Origin: an uncultured Burkholderiales bacterium
GTDB taxonomy: Bacteria; Pseudomonadota; Gammaproteobacteria; Burkholderiales; Burkholderiaceae_C
Reading direction: 5' to 3'
NCBI GenBank assembly: GCA_903830725.1
Contig: CAIKVH010000043.1
Span: 1-64,000 of the forward strand
Length of the DNA: 64,000 nucleotides
Of this stretch, positions 18,178 to 28,718 are shown in pieces; positions within the stretch are counted from its first letter, which is position 1, and each line of letters begins with the position of its first letter. A model generated the notes under the pieces. That model had not been told where the DNA came from. It ran no database searches and saw only the letters and a list, made by a program, of their open reading frames with translations. Both the position numbers and the translations under genes were made by a program.

Positions 18178-20148
18178 TCATTCAAAAACAATCAAATCTG
18201 CACTCTCAGCAACTTGGTCGCCCACCTTACATAAACACGCCTGAATCACGCCGTCTTGCGGTGCAGTGATGGCGTGCTCCATTTTCATAGCCTCCATGAC
18301 TAGTAAAACATCACCCTTTTTAACATTTTGACCCACCTTAACTTTTACCATTACAACTTTACCGGGCATCGGTGCTCTGAGCTCACCGGCGTGCGAGTCC
18401 TTCAGGTGCACTTGATCAGATAAATTCATCAAGGCATAAGTCCAGCGACCGTGAGCGCTAGATAGATATCGTGAACTGTTGTCGCTAAGTACCAATGCAC
18501 TTAACCATGTTTCATCATGCTCAATACTAATTCGATCCGAGTCCGTTCTTAATTGGGAGATCTCATAATTTTTATCATCAACATCGATCTTAATACTCTT
18601 TGGAATACCCTCTTCGCTTAAGCTCAAGCGAACGCCTCTTCGCCATTCTTTTCCTTTGAAAACAAAATCGATTTGAGCATCGGAGTTAAGTCTCCATCCT
18701 TTTTGATAGCGTGCAACTCCCTCCCCTTTAGCAAACGTCGCCCACTCATATACACTTGCAAGCATTAAAACTTCTGGCGAAGGCTCGGTTTGTTGAGGAA
18801 AGAGTTGACTCTCCTCGTACTCGATCAATTTAGTGGACAGTTCAGCCGCTGCAAAGGACTTGGTTTTAAGAATTTGGTCCAAAAAATATATGTTATTTGC
18901 TACTCCTAAAACATGAAATTTAGACAAAGCCTGGCTCATTTGAGTTATCGCAAGTGATCGGTCTGTATCCCACACAATAAGTTTAGCAATCATTGGGTCG
19001 TAATATGGGGACACAACATCCCCTTGAACAACACCGGTATCAATTCTGACATTCAATGATTCATTTGGCATACGCATGCACACCAACGGTCCAATTGAAG
19101 GTAGGAATCCTGTTTGAGGGTCCTCTGCGTAAATACGAGCCTCAATAGAGTGTCCCCTAATAGTGAGGCTATTTTGATCTAAAGGTAAGCTCTCACCATC
19201 AGCTATTCGTAATTGCCACTCCACCAAATCAAGGCCCGTAATCATCTCTGTAACTGGGTGCTCCACCTGCAAACGGGTATTCATCTCCATGAAGTAGAAC
19301 TCACCCTCCCGGGAAAAGATGAACTCTACTGTCCCTGCACCTAAATAATTAACCGATTTTGCGGCCTCAATTGCCGCTTTACCCAAACGCTCACGCGTTA
19401 TTGCTGTTATACCAGGTGCGGGGGCCTCTTCAATGACCTTTTGATGCCTACGCTGCACCGAACAATCACGCTCAAACAGGTAAACATAATTCCCAAACTT
19501 ATCTCCAAATACCTGAACCTCAATATGCCTTGGTTCAGTAATATATTTCTCAACTAGAACATGAGCGTTTCCAAAAGCATTTTTGGCCTCTCGTTGACAA
19601 GACTCTAATGCAGAGTCAAAGTCTTCTGCACGCTCTACCAGTCTGATACCCTTACCGCCCCCGCCAGCGCTGGCCTTAATGAGAACAGGGTAACCAATTT
19701 TTAAAGCCTCTTTTGACAATAGAGTCGCAGACTGATCATCGCCGTGATATCCAGGAGTTAGCGCGACTCCTGCTTTTTGCATCAATGCTTTGGCTTGTGA
19801 CTTAGAACCCATTAAACGTATAGCTTCTGCACTTGGACCGATAAACACAATACCGGCTTTTTCGCATTTTGAGGCAAATAGGTCATTCTCAGATAAAAAA
19901 CCATATCCTGGATGAATAGCCTGAGTGCCAGTACTTTTAGCAACCTCAATAATTTTATCCATCAAAAGATATGATTGATGAGCAGGTCCAGGACCAATAC
20001 AATACGCCTCATCTGCTGATAAAACATGCTGTGCATTAGCATCTACTTCAGAATAGACAGCCACAGTTTGGATACCAAGCTTTTTTGCCGTTTTTATTAT
20101 TCGACAAGCAATTTCACCGCGATTAGCGATAAGTATTTTTTTAAACAT
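18178..20148 (-). CDS. liuD: Methylcrotonyl-CoA carboxylase, biotin-carrying alpha subunit
   Basis: A 656-residue biotin carboxylase plus biotin carrier protein that carboxylates 3-methylcrotonyl-CoA in leucine breakdown. The N-terminal biotin carboxylase domain starts MFKKILIANRGEIACRI, with the ATP-grasp glycine-rich loop KASAGGGGKGIR and the MNTRLQVEHPVTE segment. The C-terminal biotinyl domain carries the MEAMKMEH motif with the biotinylated Lys near residue 622. The gene starts 6 bases after the beta subunit gene, directly in the isovaleryl-CoA dehydrogenase operon, which favours methylcrotonyl-CoA over acetyl- or propionyl-CoA as substrate. Confidence 0.9.
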   Translation of the reverse strand: MFKKILIANRGEIACRIIKTAKKLGIQTVAVYSEVDANAQHVLSADEAYCIGPGPAHQSYLLMDKIIEVAKSTGTQAIHPGYGFLSENDLFASKCEKAGIVFIGPSAEAIRLMGSKSQAKALMQKAGVALTPGYHGDDQSATLLSKEALKIGYPVLIKASAGGGGKGIRLVERAEDFDSALESCQREAKNAFGNAHVLVEKYITEPRHIEVQVFGDKFGNYVYLFERDCSVQRRHQKVIEEAPAPGITAITRERLGKAAIEAAKSVNYLGAGTVEFIFSREGEFYFMEMNTRLQVEHPVTEMITGLDLVEWQLRIADGESLPLDQNSLTIRGHSIEARIYAEDPQTGFLPSIGPLVCMRMPNESLNVRIDTGVVQGDVVSPYYDPMIAKLIVWDTDRSLAITQMSQALSKFHVLGVANNIYFLDQILKTKSFAAAELSTKLIEYEESQLFPQQTEPSPEVLMLASVYEWATFAKGEGVARYQKGWRLNSDAQIDFVFKGKEWRRGVRLSLSEEGIPKSIKIDVDDKNYEISQLRTDSDRISIEHDETWLSALVLSDNSSRYLSSAHGRWTYALMNLSDQVHLKDSHAGELRAPMPGKVVMVKVKVGQNVKKGDVLLVMEAMKMEHAITAPQDGVIQACLCKVGDQVAESADLIVFE

Positions 20149-20154
20149 AACTCA

Positions 20155-21762
20155 TCACATCCTAAATAAACCAAAGCGAGTTGGCTTGATAGGGGCGTTC
20201 AATGCTGCACTTAAAGATAACCCTAGAACTGCCCGGGTCTGACAAGGATCAATGACTCCATCGTCCCAAAGCCTTGCACTTGCATAATAGGGGCTTCCTT
20301 GGAGTTCATACTGATCACGTATCGGAGCTTTGAATTGCTCCTCATCTTGGGCACTAAAAGGTTGCCCAGCCTTAGTAAGCCCATCCTTCTTAACAGTAGC
20401 CAATACTGATGCGGCTTGCTCTCCCCCCATGACGCTGATCCTAGCGTTGGGCCACATCCATAAAAATCTAGGTGAGTATGCACGGCCACACATTCCGTAG
20501 TTTCCGGCCCCAAAACTTCCGCCAATAATCACAGTTAACTTAGGCACCTGCGTGGTTGCAACTGCAGTGACAAGTTTTGCGCCATTCTTTGCAATACCCT
20601 CATTTTCATATTTTCTACCGACCATAAATCCGGTAATATTTTGTAAAAATATTAGAGGAATATTTCTTTGTGAACATAACTCTATGAAATGAGTGCCTTT
20701 TAGGGAGCTCTCAGAAAACAAAATTCCATTGTTTGCAATGATCCCAACCATTTGTCCATACAGTCGAGCGAAGCCGCAGACCAGAGTAACCCCGTACCTA
20801 CTCTTGAACTCATCAAGCTCAGAACCGTCAACTATCCTTGCAATGATCTCCTTTACATCGTAGGATTTACGTGAATCTGCAGGAACAATTCCCAGAATGT
20901 CAGAACTTTTATATTGAGGATTATCAAAAGATTGAGACATTAGGCGTGGTTTGGTTGGTCGATTTAAGTTCGCAACAATATTTCTAGCGATCGACAGTGC
21001 ATGAGAGTCATTCTCCGCTAGGTGATCTGCTACGCCGGAGAGTCTCGTGTGAACATCTGCGCCACCTAAATCTTGAGCACTAACTACCTCCCCCGTAGCT
21101 GCCTTAACCAAAGGAGGACCACCCAGAAAAATTGTTCCTTGATCCTTAACAATAACAGTTTCATCGCTCATAGCAGGCACATAGGCTCCACCCGCGGTGC
21201 AAGAGCCCATGACAACAGCTATTTGAGCAATTCCTTTTGCAGACATATTCGCTTGGTTATAGAAAATCCTACCAAAGTGCTCTCTATCAGGGAAAACTTC
21301 GTCCTGCATTGGCAAGAATGCACCACCTGAATCTACTAAGTAGATACAGGGAAGTTCGTTTTCATTAGCTATTTCTTGAGCCCTAAGATGCTTCTTAACA
21401 GTCATTGGATAGTAAGTACCACCTTTGACGGTTGCATCATTTGCAATCACCATGCACTCTACACCGTTTATGAATCCAACACCAGCAATCAAACCAGCGC
21501 TTGGAGCGTCTCCGCCGTACATTCCAATAGCAGCTAATTGTCCAATCTCTAGGAATGGGCTTCCTGGATCGAGTAATAAGTTAACCCTCTCTCTTGGTAA
21601 TAACTTACCTCTTTCTTTGTGCTTTTGAAGTGCAACTGCCCCCCCGCCCATGGAAATAGATTTAACTTTGATTTTTAAATCGTCCACAAGACCTTGCATT
21701 GCAAGAGCGTTTGCTTTAAATTCTTCAGATTGTGTATCAATCTGAGAGACAAGGCGGTGCAT
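20155..21762 (-). CDS. liuB: Methylcrotonyl-CoA carboxylase, carboxyltransferase beta subunit
   Basis: A 535-residue carboxyltransferase with two crotonase-like halves ([22 protein letters not shown] near the start; [55 protein letters not shown]). The length and these motifs fit MccB closely. It transfers carboxyl from biotin on the alpha subunit to methylcrotonyl-CoA. It lies between the isovaleryl-CoA dehydrogenase gene (38 bases away) and the alpha subunit gene. Confidence 0.93.
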   Translation of the reverse strand: MHRLVSQIDTQSEEFKANALAMQGLVDDLKIKVKSISMGGGAVALQKHKERGKLLPRERVNLLLDPGSPFLEIGQLAAIGMYGGDAPSAGLIAGVGFINGVECMVIANDATVKGGTYYPMTVKKHLRAQEIANENELPCIYLVDSGGAFLPMQDEVFPDREHFGRIFYNQANMSAKGIAQIAVVMGSCTAGGAYVPAMSDETVIVKDQGTIFLGGPPLVKAATGEVVSAQDLGGADVHTRLSGVADHLAENDSHALSIARNIVANLNRPTKPRLMSQSFDNPQYKSSDILGIVPADSRKSYDVKEIIARIVDGSELDEFKSRYGVTLVCGFARLYGQMVGIIANNGILFSESSLKGTHFIELCSQRNIPLIFLQNITGFMVGRKYENEGIAKNGAKLVTAVATTQVPKLTVIIGGSFGAGNYGMCGRAYSPRFLWMWPNARISVMGGEQAASVLATVKKDGLTKAGQPFSAQDEEQFKAPIRDQYELQGSPYYASARLWDDGVIDPCQTRAVLGLSLSAALNAPIKPTRFGLFRM

Positions 21763-21800
21763 GTGAAGCTCCTAATAAGTCTAAAGATGATTTAATAAAA

Positions 21801-22976
21801 TCACTTGGTTTCTGAAAACAATTCACGTCCAATCAACATTCGACGAATTTCACTTGTACCGGCTCCAATTTCGTAGAGTTTTGCATCCCTCCACATTCGA
21901 CCCGTCGCATAATCATTGATATAGCCATTACCACCAAGTGTTTGAATGGCCTCCCCAGCCATCCATGTAGCCTTCTCTGCGCTGTACAAAATTGCTCCCG
22001 CAGCATCCTTTCGCAGCGTTCGAGAATGATCCTTAGCATCACAGGCCCTGGCGACTGCATAAACGTAGGACTTACAAGCCTGCCAAGTGGTGTACATATC
22101 GGCAACTTTCCCTTGAATCAACTGGAACTCCCCTATACTTTGGCCGAATTGTTTTCGGTCATGAATATAGGGAAGTACAACGTCCATACAAGCGGCCATG
22201 ATGCCTAGTGGTCCACCGGATAATACTGTACGCTCATAATCTAAACCACTCATCAAAACCTTCACACCCTCGCCCTCTTTACCAAGAATTTGTTCGTTAG
22301 GAACAATACAGTCTTCAAAGAATAGAGGATAAGTGTTTGAGCCCCTCATCCCTAGTTTGTCCAATTTAGAACCACAACTAAAGCCCTTAAAGCCCTTCTC
22401 AATGATGAAAGCAGTAATACCTTTACTTGCAGCATGTGGATCTGTCTTTGCATAAACCACCAGGGTGTCTGCGTCACCTCCATTGGTGATCCACATTTTG
22501 CTTCCATTCAAAACCCAGTGATCAGACTTTTGAGAGGCTTTAAGCTGCATACTGACCACATCAGACCCCGCATTAGGCTCACTCATCGCCAGAGCTCCAA
22601 CGTGCTCACCAGTGATTAGTTTGGGTAGATATTTCTTTTTCTGAGCTAAGGTCCCGTTTCTGTTGATCTGATTAATGCACAAGTTACTGTGCGCCCCATA
22701 AGATAATCCAACAGAGGCACTGGCCCTGGATACCTCCTCCATAGCAATTGTGTGAGCCAAGTACCCTAAATTCGTTCCGCCGTATTCCTCCCCTATCGTT
22801 AAGCCGTGTAATCCGAGCTCACCCATCTTTTTCCAAAGATGCGCGGGAAACTCATTATCCTTATCTACACTTGCTGCTATCGAAGCAATTTCACTGGTAG
22901 CGAACTGATTGACTGAGTCTCTAATCATCTCAATCGTCTCGCCAAGTTGAAAATCTATACCAGGCAATACATGCAT
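21801..22976 (-). CDS. liuA: Isovaleryl-CoA dehydrogenase
   Basis: A 391-residue FAD acyl-CoA dehydrogenase that turns isovaleryl-CoA into 3-methylcrotonyl-CoA, the first step after transamination and decarboxylation of leucine. The key diagnostic is the placement of the catalytic base: the Glu of [15 protein letters not shown] is present, while the C-terminal position used in most acyl-CoA dehydrogenases is non-acidic ([14 protein letters not shown]). This is the isovaleryl-CoA dehydrogenase arrangement. AAGGGA precedes the start. It opens the liu-type operon. Confidence 0.93.
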   Translation of the reverse strand: MHVLPGIDFQLGETIEMIRDSVNQFATSEIASIAASVDKDNEFPAHLWKKMGELGLHGLTIGEEYGGTNLGYLAHTIAMEEVSRASASVGLSYGAHSNLCINQINRNGTLAQKKKYLPKLITGEHVGALAMSEPNAGSDVVSMQLKASQKSDHWVLNGSKMWITNGGDADTLVVYAKTDPHAASKGITAFIIEKGFKGFSCGSKLDKLGMRGSNTYPLFFEDCIVPNEQILGKEGEGVKVLMSGLDYERTVLSGGPLGIMAACMDVVLPYIHDRKQFGQSIGEFQLIQGKVADMYTTWQACKSYVYAVARACDAKDHSRTLRKDAAGAILYSAEKATWMAGEAIQTLGGNGYINDYATGRMWRDAKLYEIGAGTSEIRRMLIGRELFSETK

Positions 22977-23037
22977 AACGATCCCTTGTCCTTCAAAATG
23001 TTCTAAATATCAATCTATTAAATTAGTTTATCTATTG

Positions 23038-23057
23038 CGATATCAAAAAACGTATCG
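23038..23057. promoter_or_regulatory. Inverted repeat CGATA-N10-TATCG upstream of liuA
   Basis: The arms CGATA (23038-23042) and TATCG (23053-23057) are perfect but only 5 bp, in the 119-base gap before liuA. It may be an operator for the leucine operon. It is not the LiuR consensus as I know it. Confidence 0.25.
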
Positions 23058-23095
23058 AAAGTCCCAACGACAAATATTCGTTTTAACGCTTCAAA

Positions 23096-24352
23096 TCAAT
23101 CATATGATCGAGCATCCTCAATAAGTAGCCCATCTGATGGCAGTGTATTAACTCGGGATATTTCGATATCAGCCCTTAGTTTAGTAACGTCACGGACACT
23201 ATCCGCTAAACGCTTTTTCAAACTATCAAGATCAGAAGGATTGGACTCGGGCAATTCACAACGAAGCGTCATCACTTCGCTCCCAATCGTTCCACTGAGA
23301 ATAACTCTCATTTTTTTTATATCTGGATTTTTCGTAGCAATCTCTTGAATATGACCGGGATACAAAAACATTCCCTTAACCTTCGTGGTTTGATCGACTC
23401 GCCCCATCCATCCCTTGATTCTCAAATTGGTACGACCACAAGGGGACGCCTGCTCAAGAGAATTCAGATCAATAGCTGATAAATCACCAGTAGCAAAACG
23501 AATTAATGGATATTCGGGATCAAAAACTGTAATAACAACCTCCCCCACTTCACCTGGCGTTACAGGATTAGTCCCCAAGGGCTCCACTATTTCAAGAATG
23601 ACTCCCTCATCCACAATCATCCCTGAGGAAAGTGCCGGGGACTCATATGCGATTAACCCAACATCCGCTGTTGCATAGGCGGAGGACACTTGTATCCCTC
23701 TTTGCTTAAACCAACTCCTAAGAGAGGGAGGTAGCGCTTCCCCAGAAACGAGAGCAACTTCAATGCTTTTACAAGAAACCCCCAGTTCATCGGCTTTTTC
23801 AAGAATAATTTTCAAGAAAGAAGGGGTCCCCGTATATGCCCTTGGTTTTAAATGAGCGATCGTTTGAACTTGCATCTCAGTTTGACCCGTACCTGCGGGA
23901 AATACGCAACATCCTAAGGCATGAGCTCCAGCCTCCATGATCCAAGCACCTGGGGTAAAGTGGTAAGAAAAAGTGTTGTAAACCAAATCACCTGACTTAA
24001 ATCCAGCAGCGCGCATAGCTCTGGACATTCTGTAATTGTCCTCGCCCCATCCCTGTAATTCATGAATTGGGCCAGGAGATTGAAATATCCGTTTCATCTT
24101 AGAAATAGATACGGCGTTCAATCCACCAAAAGGCGGATTGGCTTTTTGAATACCAACCAAATCAGATTTACGAGTAACGGGCAAAGTTGCGAGGGCCTGT
24201 GCGGAATTAAATGCATCAGACTTTAGGTCTTTAAGAAGGTCTTGGTAAAACTGGGTTTTCTGCTGAGCCAAGGCAACTTGAGAGGGTAATAGTGCATAAA
24301 GCTCGTGTATTCTTTCCGAGTGAGCTCTCGTTTCTTTCTTGTCGGTAATCAT
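23096..24352 (-). CDS. Phenylacetate-CoA ligase-family enzyme (PaaK-like)
   Basis: An adenylate-forming enzyme of about 418 residues of the PaaK branch. Features include the N-terminal LPVTRKSDLVGIQKANPPFGG, YNTFSYHFTPGAWIMEAGAHALG, the AYTGTPSFLKIILEKADELG segment, ATADVGLIAYES and a C-terminal RVDQTTKVKGMFLYPGHI, all typical of the family. It makes an acyl- or aryl-CoA thioester from ATP. The acid is unknown; its link to a Liv-type transporter suggests an organic acid taken up from outside. I prefer ATG 24352, with GAAG before it, over TTG 24370. It is the last gene of the liv operon. Confidence 0.82.
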   Translation of the reverse strand: MITDKKETRAHSERIHELYALLPSQVALAQQKTQFYQDLLKDLKSDAFNSAQALATLPVTRKSDLVGIQKANPPFGGLNAVSISKMKRIFQSPGPIHELQGWGEDNYRMSRAMRAAGFKSGDLVYNTFSYHFTPGAWIMEAGAHALGCCVFPAGTGQTEMQVQTIAHLKPRAYTGTPSFLKIILEKADELGVSCKSIEVALVSGEALPPSLRSWFKQRGIQVSSAYATADVGLIAYESPALSSGMIVDEGVILEIVEPLGTNPVTPGEVGEVVITVFDPEYPLIRFATGDLSAIDLNSLEQASPCGRTNLRIKGWMGRVDQTTKVKGMFLYPGHIQEIATKNPDIKKMRVILSGTIGSEVMTLRCELPESNPSDLDSLKKRLADSVRDVTKLRADIEISRVNTLPSDGLLIEDARSYD

Positions 24353-24379
24353 ATTACTTCTTTTATTCAATTAATATTT

Positions 24380-25201
24380 TTAAGATAACCAACGCTTACG
24401 TCGACGGTAAGATTTAACATCTTTAAAGGATTTACGCTGTTCGTCGTCATTTGTTGAAACGCCGAGATAGAACTCTTTAACATCCTCATTATTCTTAAGT
24501 TCCTCAGCCTTACCGTCCATAACTACACGTCCATTTTCTAGGATATAACCGTAATCGCTATATTTCAACGCAATCATTGTGTTTTGTTCAGCTAACAAAA
24601 AACTCACATTCTCGAGTTGATTGAGGTTTTTAACAATCTCAAACACTTCCTCAACAATTTGTGGCGCGAGTCCCATAGAGGGCTCATCCAGCAAAATCAT
24701 CTCGGGACGAGCCATCATGGCACGACCAATCGCACACATTTGTTGCTCCCCACCGGAGGTGTAAGCAGCTTGCGACTTCCTTCTGGTTTTAAGTCGAGGA
24801 AAGAAGTTGTATATTTTCTCTAAGTCATCCTTGATTTCTGCCTGTGAGGCATTTCTCGTAAATGCTCCTGTAAGCAAATTATCTTCAATACTTAGATGCG
24901 CAAAGCAATGCCTGCCCTCCATAACTTGGATGAGGCCACGTTTAACTAAATGATTAGGAGATAAATTGTCAACTCGGTCGTTCTTGTAGTGAATCGATCC
25001 CTTAGTTACGTCCCCCCTTTCGGCGGCAAGTAAATTTGAAATCGCTTTCAAGGTGGTTGACTTGCCAGCGCCATTAGCACCAAGAAGTGCGACCACTTTA
25101 CCTTTTGGGACTTGCAGTGAAACCCCTTTGAGCACCAAAATAACATGATCGTAAATAACCTCAATGTTATTTACGCTCAACAAGGGAGACACTGCATCCA
25201 T
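24380..25201 (-). CDS. livF: Branched-chain amino acid-type ABC transporter ATPase LivF
   Basis: A 273-residue cytoplasmic ATPase. Walker A GANGAGKST, a signature-like TSGGEQQM, Walker B MILLDEPSMGLAP and the switch His region FLLAEQN are present. LivF proteins usually have about 235-250 residues; this one has a longer Lys/Arg-rich tail of about 20 residues. It works with LivG, LivH, LivM and the binding protein. It is in the same operon, 46 bases from the binding protein gene. Confidence 0.92.
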   Translation of the reverse strand: MDAVSPLLSVNNIEVIYDHVILVLKGVSLQVPKGKVVALLGANGAGKSTTLKAISNLLAAERGDVTKGSIHYKNDRVDNLSPNHLVKRGLIQVMEGRHCFAHLSIEDNLLTGAFTRNASQAEIKDDLEKIYNFFPRLKTRRKSQAAYTSGGEQQMCAIGRAMMARPEMILLDEPSMGLAPQIVEEVFEIVKNLNQLENVSFLLAEQNTMIALKYSDYGYILENGRVVMDGKAEELKNNEDVKEFYLGVSTNDDEQRKSFKDVKSYRRRKRWLS

Positions 25202-25247
25202 AGGTTAAGGTTCCTAAGATTTAATTAGAGTTGTTTCAAAAAAAGAA

Positions 25248-26600
25248 TTAATTTTTCAAACAAGCTGGGATGATATTTTTCTCCTTTGCATATTCGCTAG
25301 CATTTGCTTTAAATAGTGGGTGAATTAATGCCTTATTCCCTTCTATCCAATCAGACACCAAATTCCACTTGGCTCCATCCCACTGCTGAATCTTGACGCG
25401 TCCAGATCCTTCGTGGTTTTCACAAGAAGTTTTAATTTCTGGTAGTAATCCAGAAGCACCCAAAGTGGTTAGAGATTGATTCGTAATATTCAAATTCTCA
25501 AAGGCCCAGCGCATTTGCTCACCCGTCATGACTTTACCTTTTCCGAACTTATTCTGAGCAAGTTTGATAGCTTCCACAGTAACAACTGCAGCAGAGACTC
25601 CGCGGTTGTACAAAACAGTTCCGATTTTGTTCTTATCAGACAGGTTACCCTTTCCAGCACTGTACACAACCTTTTCAATCTCAGCGATTACAGGTACAGT
25701 TTTGCCAGAAACATTCCAAGTAGCACTCATGTAGCCCTTAGCTGCATCGCCTGCTGGAATCACATCCTCTTCAGAACCAGCCCACCATGAGCCAATTATT
25801 TTTTCCCTTGAGAATCCAACCTTCTGGGCTGCCTTGAGAGCAGTCTGATTCATGACTCCCCATCCCCAAAAAATAACGTAATCAGGATTTTCTTCGCGAA
25901 TTTTTAACCATTGAGCACCTTGCTCGTTGCCTGGATGTGCAACTGGAATTTCGACTAATTTGAATCGATTAATCTTACTTTCAGCCTCCAAGGCGATGAG
26001 GGGTTCTTTCCCGTAAGCAGAGTCATGATAGAGATAAACAATCTTTTTATTAGCCAAAGATCCATTGTTTTTATCCACTAAAAACTTCACAATCGCAGAA
26101 GCTTGCATCTGATAAGTTGTGACGAGAGGGAAGGCATAGGGGAAAACAGAACCGTCAACTGCATCAGTACGACCATAGCCCATCATGATGAGAGGTACTT
26201 TATCAGTCTGGGCTTTATCTAATACGGAGTAAGAGATGCCTGTAGACATCGTATGAATTGCAGTGCCTTTGGAAATTCCTGACTTACCTTTCAAGCGCTC
26301 ATAGCACTCAACGCCTTTTGCATTGTTGTACTCTGTCTCGCACTCCTCCCAAGCCAACTTAACGCCGTTAATGCCGTTTTGAGCAATATTAATTTTACTC
26401 AAGTAGTCGATAAAACCACCATAAAATGCCTGACCGTTCTGACCATAAGGCCCTACCCTATAACTTGGAATGGAGATGAATTGATCATCCGCTTTCGCAA
26501 CACTGATACCAGATAAGGCCGCAGAGACGACTGATACCGCTAGTACGAATGATTTGGTACGAAAGAATAAATTATTCAACTTAAAATTAACAGTTTGCAT
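25248..26600 (-). CDS. Periplasmic substrate-binding protein of Liv-type ABC transporter
   Basis: A 450-residue periplasmic binding protein (type I fold, Peripla_BP_6). The signal peptide spans about 1-37 (FVLAVSVVSAALSGISVAKA). It is larger than a typical LivK (about 370 residues), like the binding proteins linked to acyl-CoA synthetase clusters. Start choice: ATG 26600 has AAGGAGA at 26607-26613, while the longer TTG start at 26621 has none. The ligand is likely a branched-chain or aromatic carboxylate rather than a free amino acid, judging from the two acyl-CoA ligases in the operon (inference). Confidence 0.88.
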   Translation of the reverse strand: MQTVNFKLNNLFFRTKSFVLAVSVVSAALSGISVAKADDQFISIPSYRVGPYGQNGQAFYGGFIDYLSKINIAQNGINGVKLAWEECETEYNNAKGVECYERLKGKSGISKGTAIHTMSTGISYSVLDKAQTDKVPLIMMGYGRTDAVDGSVFPYAFPLVTTYQMQASAIVKFLVDKNNGSLANKKIVYLYHDSAYGKEPLIALEAESKINRFKLVEIPVAHPGNEQGAQWLKIREENPDYVIFWGWGVMNQTALKAAQKVGFSREKIIGSWWAGSEEDVIPAGDAAKGYMSATWNVSGKTVPVIAEIEKVVYSAGKGNLSDKNKIGTVLYNRGVSAAVVTVEAIKLAQNKFGKGKVMTGEQMRWAFENLNITNQSLTTLGASGLLPEIKTSCENHEGSGRVKIQQWDGAKWNLVSDWIEGNKALIHPLFKANASEYAKEKNIIPACLKN

Positions 26601-26655
26601 GAAGTGTCTCCTTTGAATCAATATTTTTACAACGAAACCTAAAAAACCAACAATC

Positions 26656-27732
26656 TTAATGAGGGAATGGCCACAACCTCAATTTCTCCTTTGCTATGGC
26701 CCATAAGCGCGCTAATCCATGTGGCTCAATTACGAGAAAGAAAATAATTAACCATCCAAAAGTCATAACTTGCACGTGCGATACGACAGCATTACTTATA
26801 GGTAAATTTAGCAATGAGGACATGAATGGAAGAGCTATATCCAAGAAAATGGGCAACAGCAAGATAAAAGCCGCACCTAAAAAATTACCCAAAATACTTC
26901 CCACACCACCAATAATTACCATGAACAAAATCTTAAATGAAAGCTCAAGCGAGAAACCATCAGGCTCAACCGTACCTAGGTAGCAAAATGCGTAGAGTAC
27001 CCCTGCCAACCCACAATAGAAGGAACTGATAGCAAAGGCCAATAATTTTGTCTTCATTAATTCGATACCAATAACTTCTGCAGCAACGTCCATATCGCGG
27101 ACTGCCATCCAAGATCTACCAGTCGCCGAACGAACTAAATTCTTTCCCAGCAGGGACATTAGGATTACTATGATCAAAACCAGGAGGTATTTTGTCTCTG
27201 GGGTATTTATTGGGAACCCTAAAATTGCTAAATTTTGAGAGCTTATAACCCCAGAGGAACTGTTATTGGAAAACCAAGGAAACTTAGTTAAACACCAAAC
27301 CACGAAAAATTGAGCCGCAAGCGTAGCTACAGCGAGGTAAAAACCTTTTATTCGAAGTGAAGGCAGTCCAAATAAAACGCCAACCACAGCTGCACAACAC
27401 CCACCAAGAAAAAAAGAAATTAAGAAGGGGATGCCCTCTATTCTTAATTGAAAGTTATAAGCAGCATAAGCGCCCACAGCCATAAAGGCAGCAGAGCCTA
27501 GTGAGAGCTGCCCTGCATAACCGGTTAAGAAATTCAATCCCATTGTGGCGAGCGAGAAAATTAAAAAAGGAATTAATATTGCATTAATCCAATATTCACT
27601 TGCAAACATTGGAATCAAAAATAAGGCCACAATCAAAATTGCGACAACACCTATCCTATCTTGCAATATTGGAAAGATTTGGCTATCCGCCCTGTATGAT
27701 GTTTTGAATTGACCTGATTCGCGGTAAATCAT
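26656..27732 (-). CDS. livM: Liv-type ABC transporter permease LivM
   Basis: A 358-residue inner membrane permease with about nine to ten hydrophobic segments and the family stretches NFLTGYAGQLSLGSAAFMAVGAYAAY and GVVGSILGNFLGAAF-like (IGGVGSILGNFLGAAFILL). It pairs with LivH to form the pore. It lies 9 bases after livH. Confidence 0.92.
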   Translation of the reverse strand: MIYRESGQFKTSYRADSQIFPILQDRIGVVAILIVALFLIPMFASEYWINAILIPFLIFSLATMGLNFLTGYAGQLSLGSAAFMAVGAYAAYNFQLRIEGIPFLISFFLGGCCAAVVGVLFGLPSLRIKGFYLAVATLAAQFFVVWCLTKFPWFSNNSSSGVISSQNLAILGFPINTPETKYLLVLIIVILMSLLGKNLVRSATGRSWMAVRDMDVAAEVIGIELMKTKLLAFAISSFYCGLAGVLYAFCYLGTVEPDGFSLELSFKILFMVIIGGVGSILGNFLGAAFILLLPIFLDIALPFMSSLLNLPISNAVVSHVQVMTFGWLIIFFLVIEPHGLARLWAIAKEKLRLWPFPH

Positions 27733-27741
27733 TTCTATTCC

Positions 27742-28656
27742 TTAGACACGGTCTATATGTTTTTCGCCAAATAATCCTTCTGGTCTGACCAAAAGGAAAA
27801 GCAGTGCAAATATGTACGGAAACCAACCTTCTATTCCGCCGTAATTACCCCCAAAAGCATCCTGCAGAACAGGCGGGATGTAAATTTCAGCTAATTTTTC
27901 TGAAACTCCAATAATTATTCCTCCAACGATTGCACCAGGCACTGAAGTAAAACCTCCAAGGATCAAGACGGGTAAGGCTTTTAGCGCGGTCAGCGATAAA
28001 GCATACTGCACTCCATTTCTTGAACCCCAAAGTAGCCCCGCCACCAAGGCGACAAAACCAGCGATGATCCAAACAACAGTCCATATGTGTTCAAGGGAAA
28101 TACCAAGCGACAAGGCAGCTTGGTGATCGTCTGCTACGGCGCGTAGAGCTCGGCCTAATTTAGTAAACTGAAAAAACAGAGATAGTAAAATTACCAAGAC
28201 AATAATAATCCCTGATGCAAATAGGTCAAATTTAGAGATCCCAAGCCCAGTAGCATCCATAATAGCCTGAATTGGCTCATCAACAATACCTAAATCAATT
28301 GATCGAATTTCATTGCCAAACAGTATGGATGATAGACCTTCAAGAAAATAACTTAAGCCTATTGTTGCCATAAATAATGTAATGCCAGGTTGATTTACCA
28401 ATTTACCCAAAACAAATCGCTCTGCTCCCATACCAATAAGAACCATGTAAAGGAATGCACCGATTATTGATAGCCACATGGGTATTCCATATCCCATGAG
28501 ACCGACGACGGCAAGTGCTGCAGCGTAGACCATGGCACCTTGCGCAAAGTTAAATACACCGGATGCCTTAAAGATCAACACAAAACCCAAAGCAACTAGT
28601 GAGTACATTAGTCCTGAGAGAATCCCGCTAATCACAATTTCAATAAAAAATTGCAT
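27742..28656 (-). CDS. livH: Liv-type ABC transporter permease LivH
   Basis: A 304-residue inner membrane permease with typical segments at the N-terminus (GILSGLMYSLVALGFVLIFKASGVFNFAQGAM in part) and AVADDHQAALSLGISLEHIW, the cytoplasmic loop that contacts the ATPases. The C-terminus ends in LLVRPEGLFGEKHIDRV, a conserved feature. It is in the order G-H-M-K-F. Confidence 0.92.
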   Translation of the reverse strand: MQFFIEIVISGILSGLMYSLVALGFVLIFKASGVFNFAQGAMVYAAALAVVGLMGYGIPMWLSIIGAFLYMVLIGMGAERFVLGKLVNQPGITLFMATIGLSYFLEGLSSILFGNEIRSIDLGIVDEPIQAIMDATGLGISKFDLFASGIIIVLVILLSLFFQFTKLGRALRAVADDHQAALSLGISLEHIWTVVWIIAGFVALVAGLLWGSRNGVQYALSLTALKALPVLILGGFTSVPGAIVGGIIIGVSEKLAEIYIPPVLQDAFGGNYGGIEGWFPYIFALLFLLVRPEGLFGEKHIDRV

Positions 28657-28718
28657 AAATTAATTTTCCCTTTTCCCTTTTCTCTTTTCCCAAATCTCTC
28701 TTGTCTGCCTAGCGTTTT

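Noticed and set aside
22289-22306. TGTTCG-TTAG-GAACAA, similar to the shared dyad
   Set aside because: It lies in the middle of the liuA coding sequence and lacks the CGAACA half; chance is likely.
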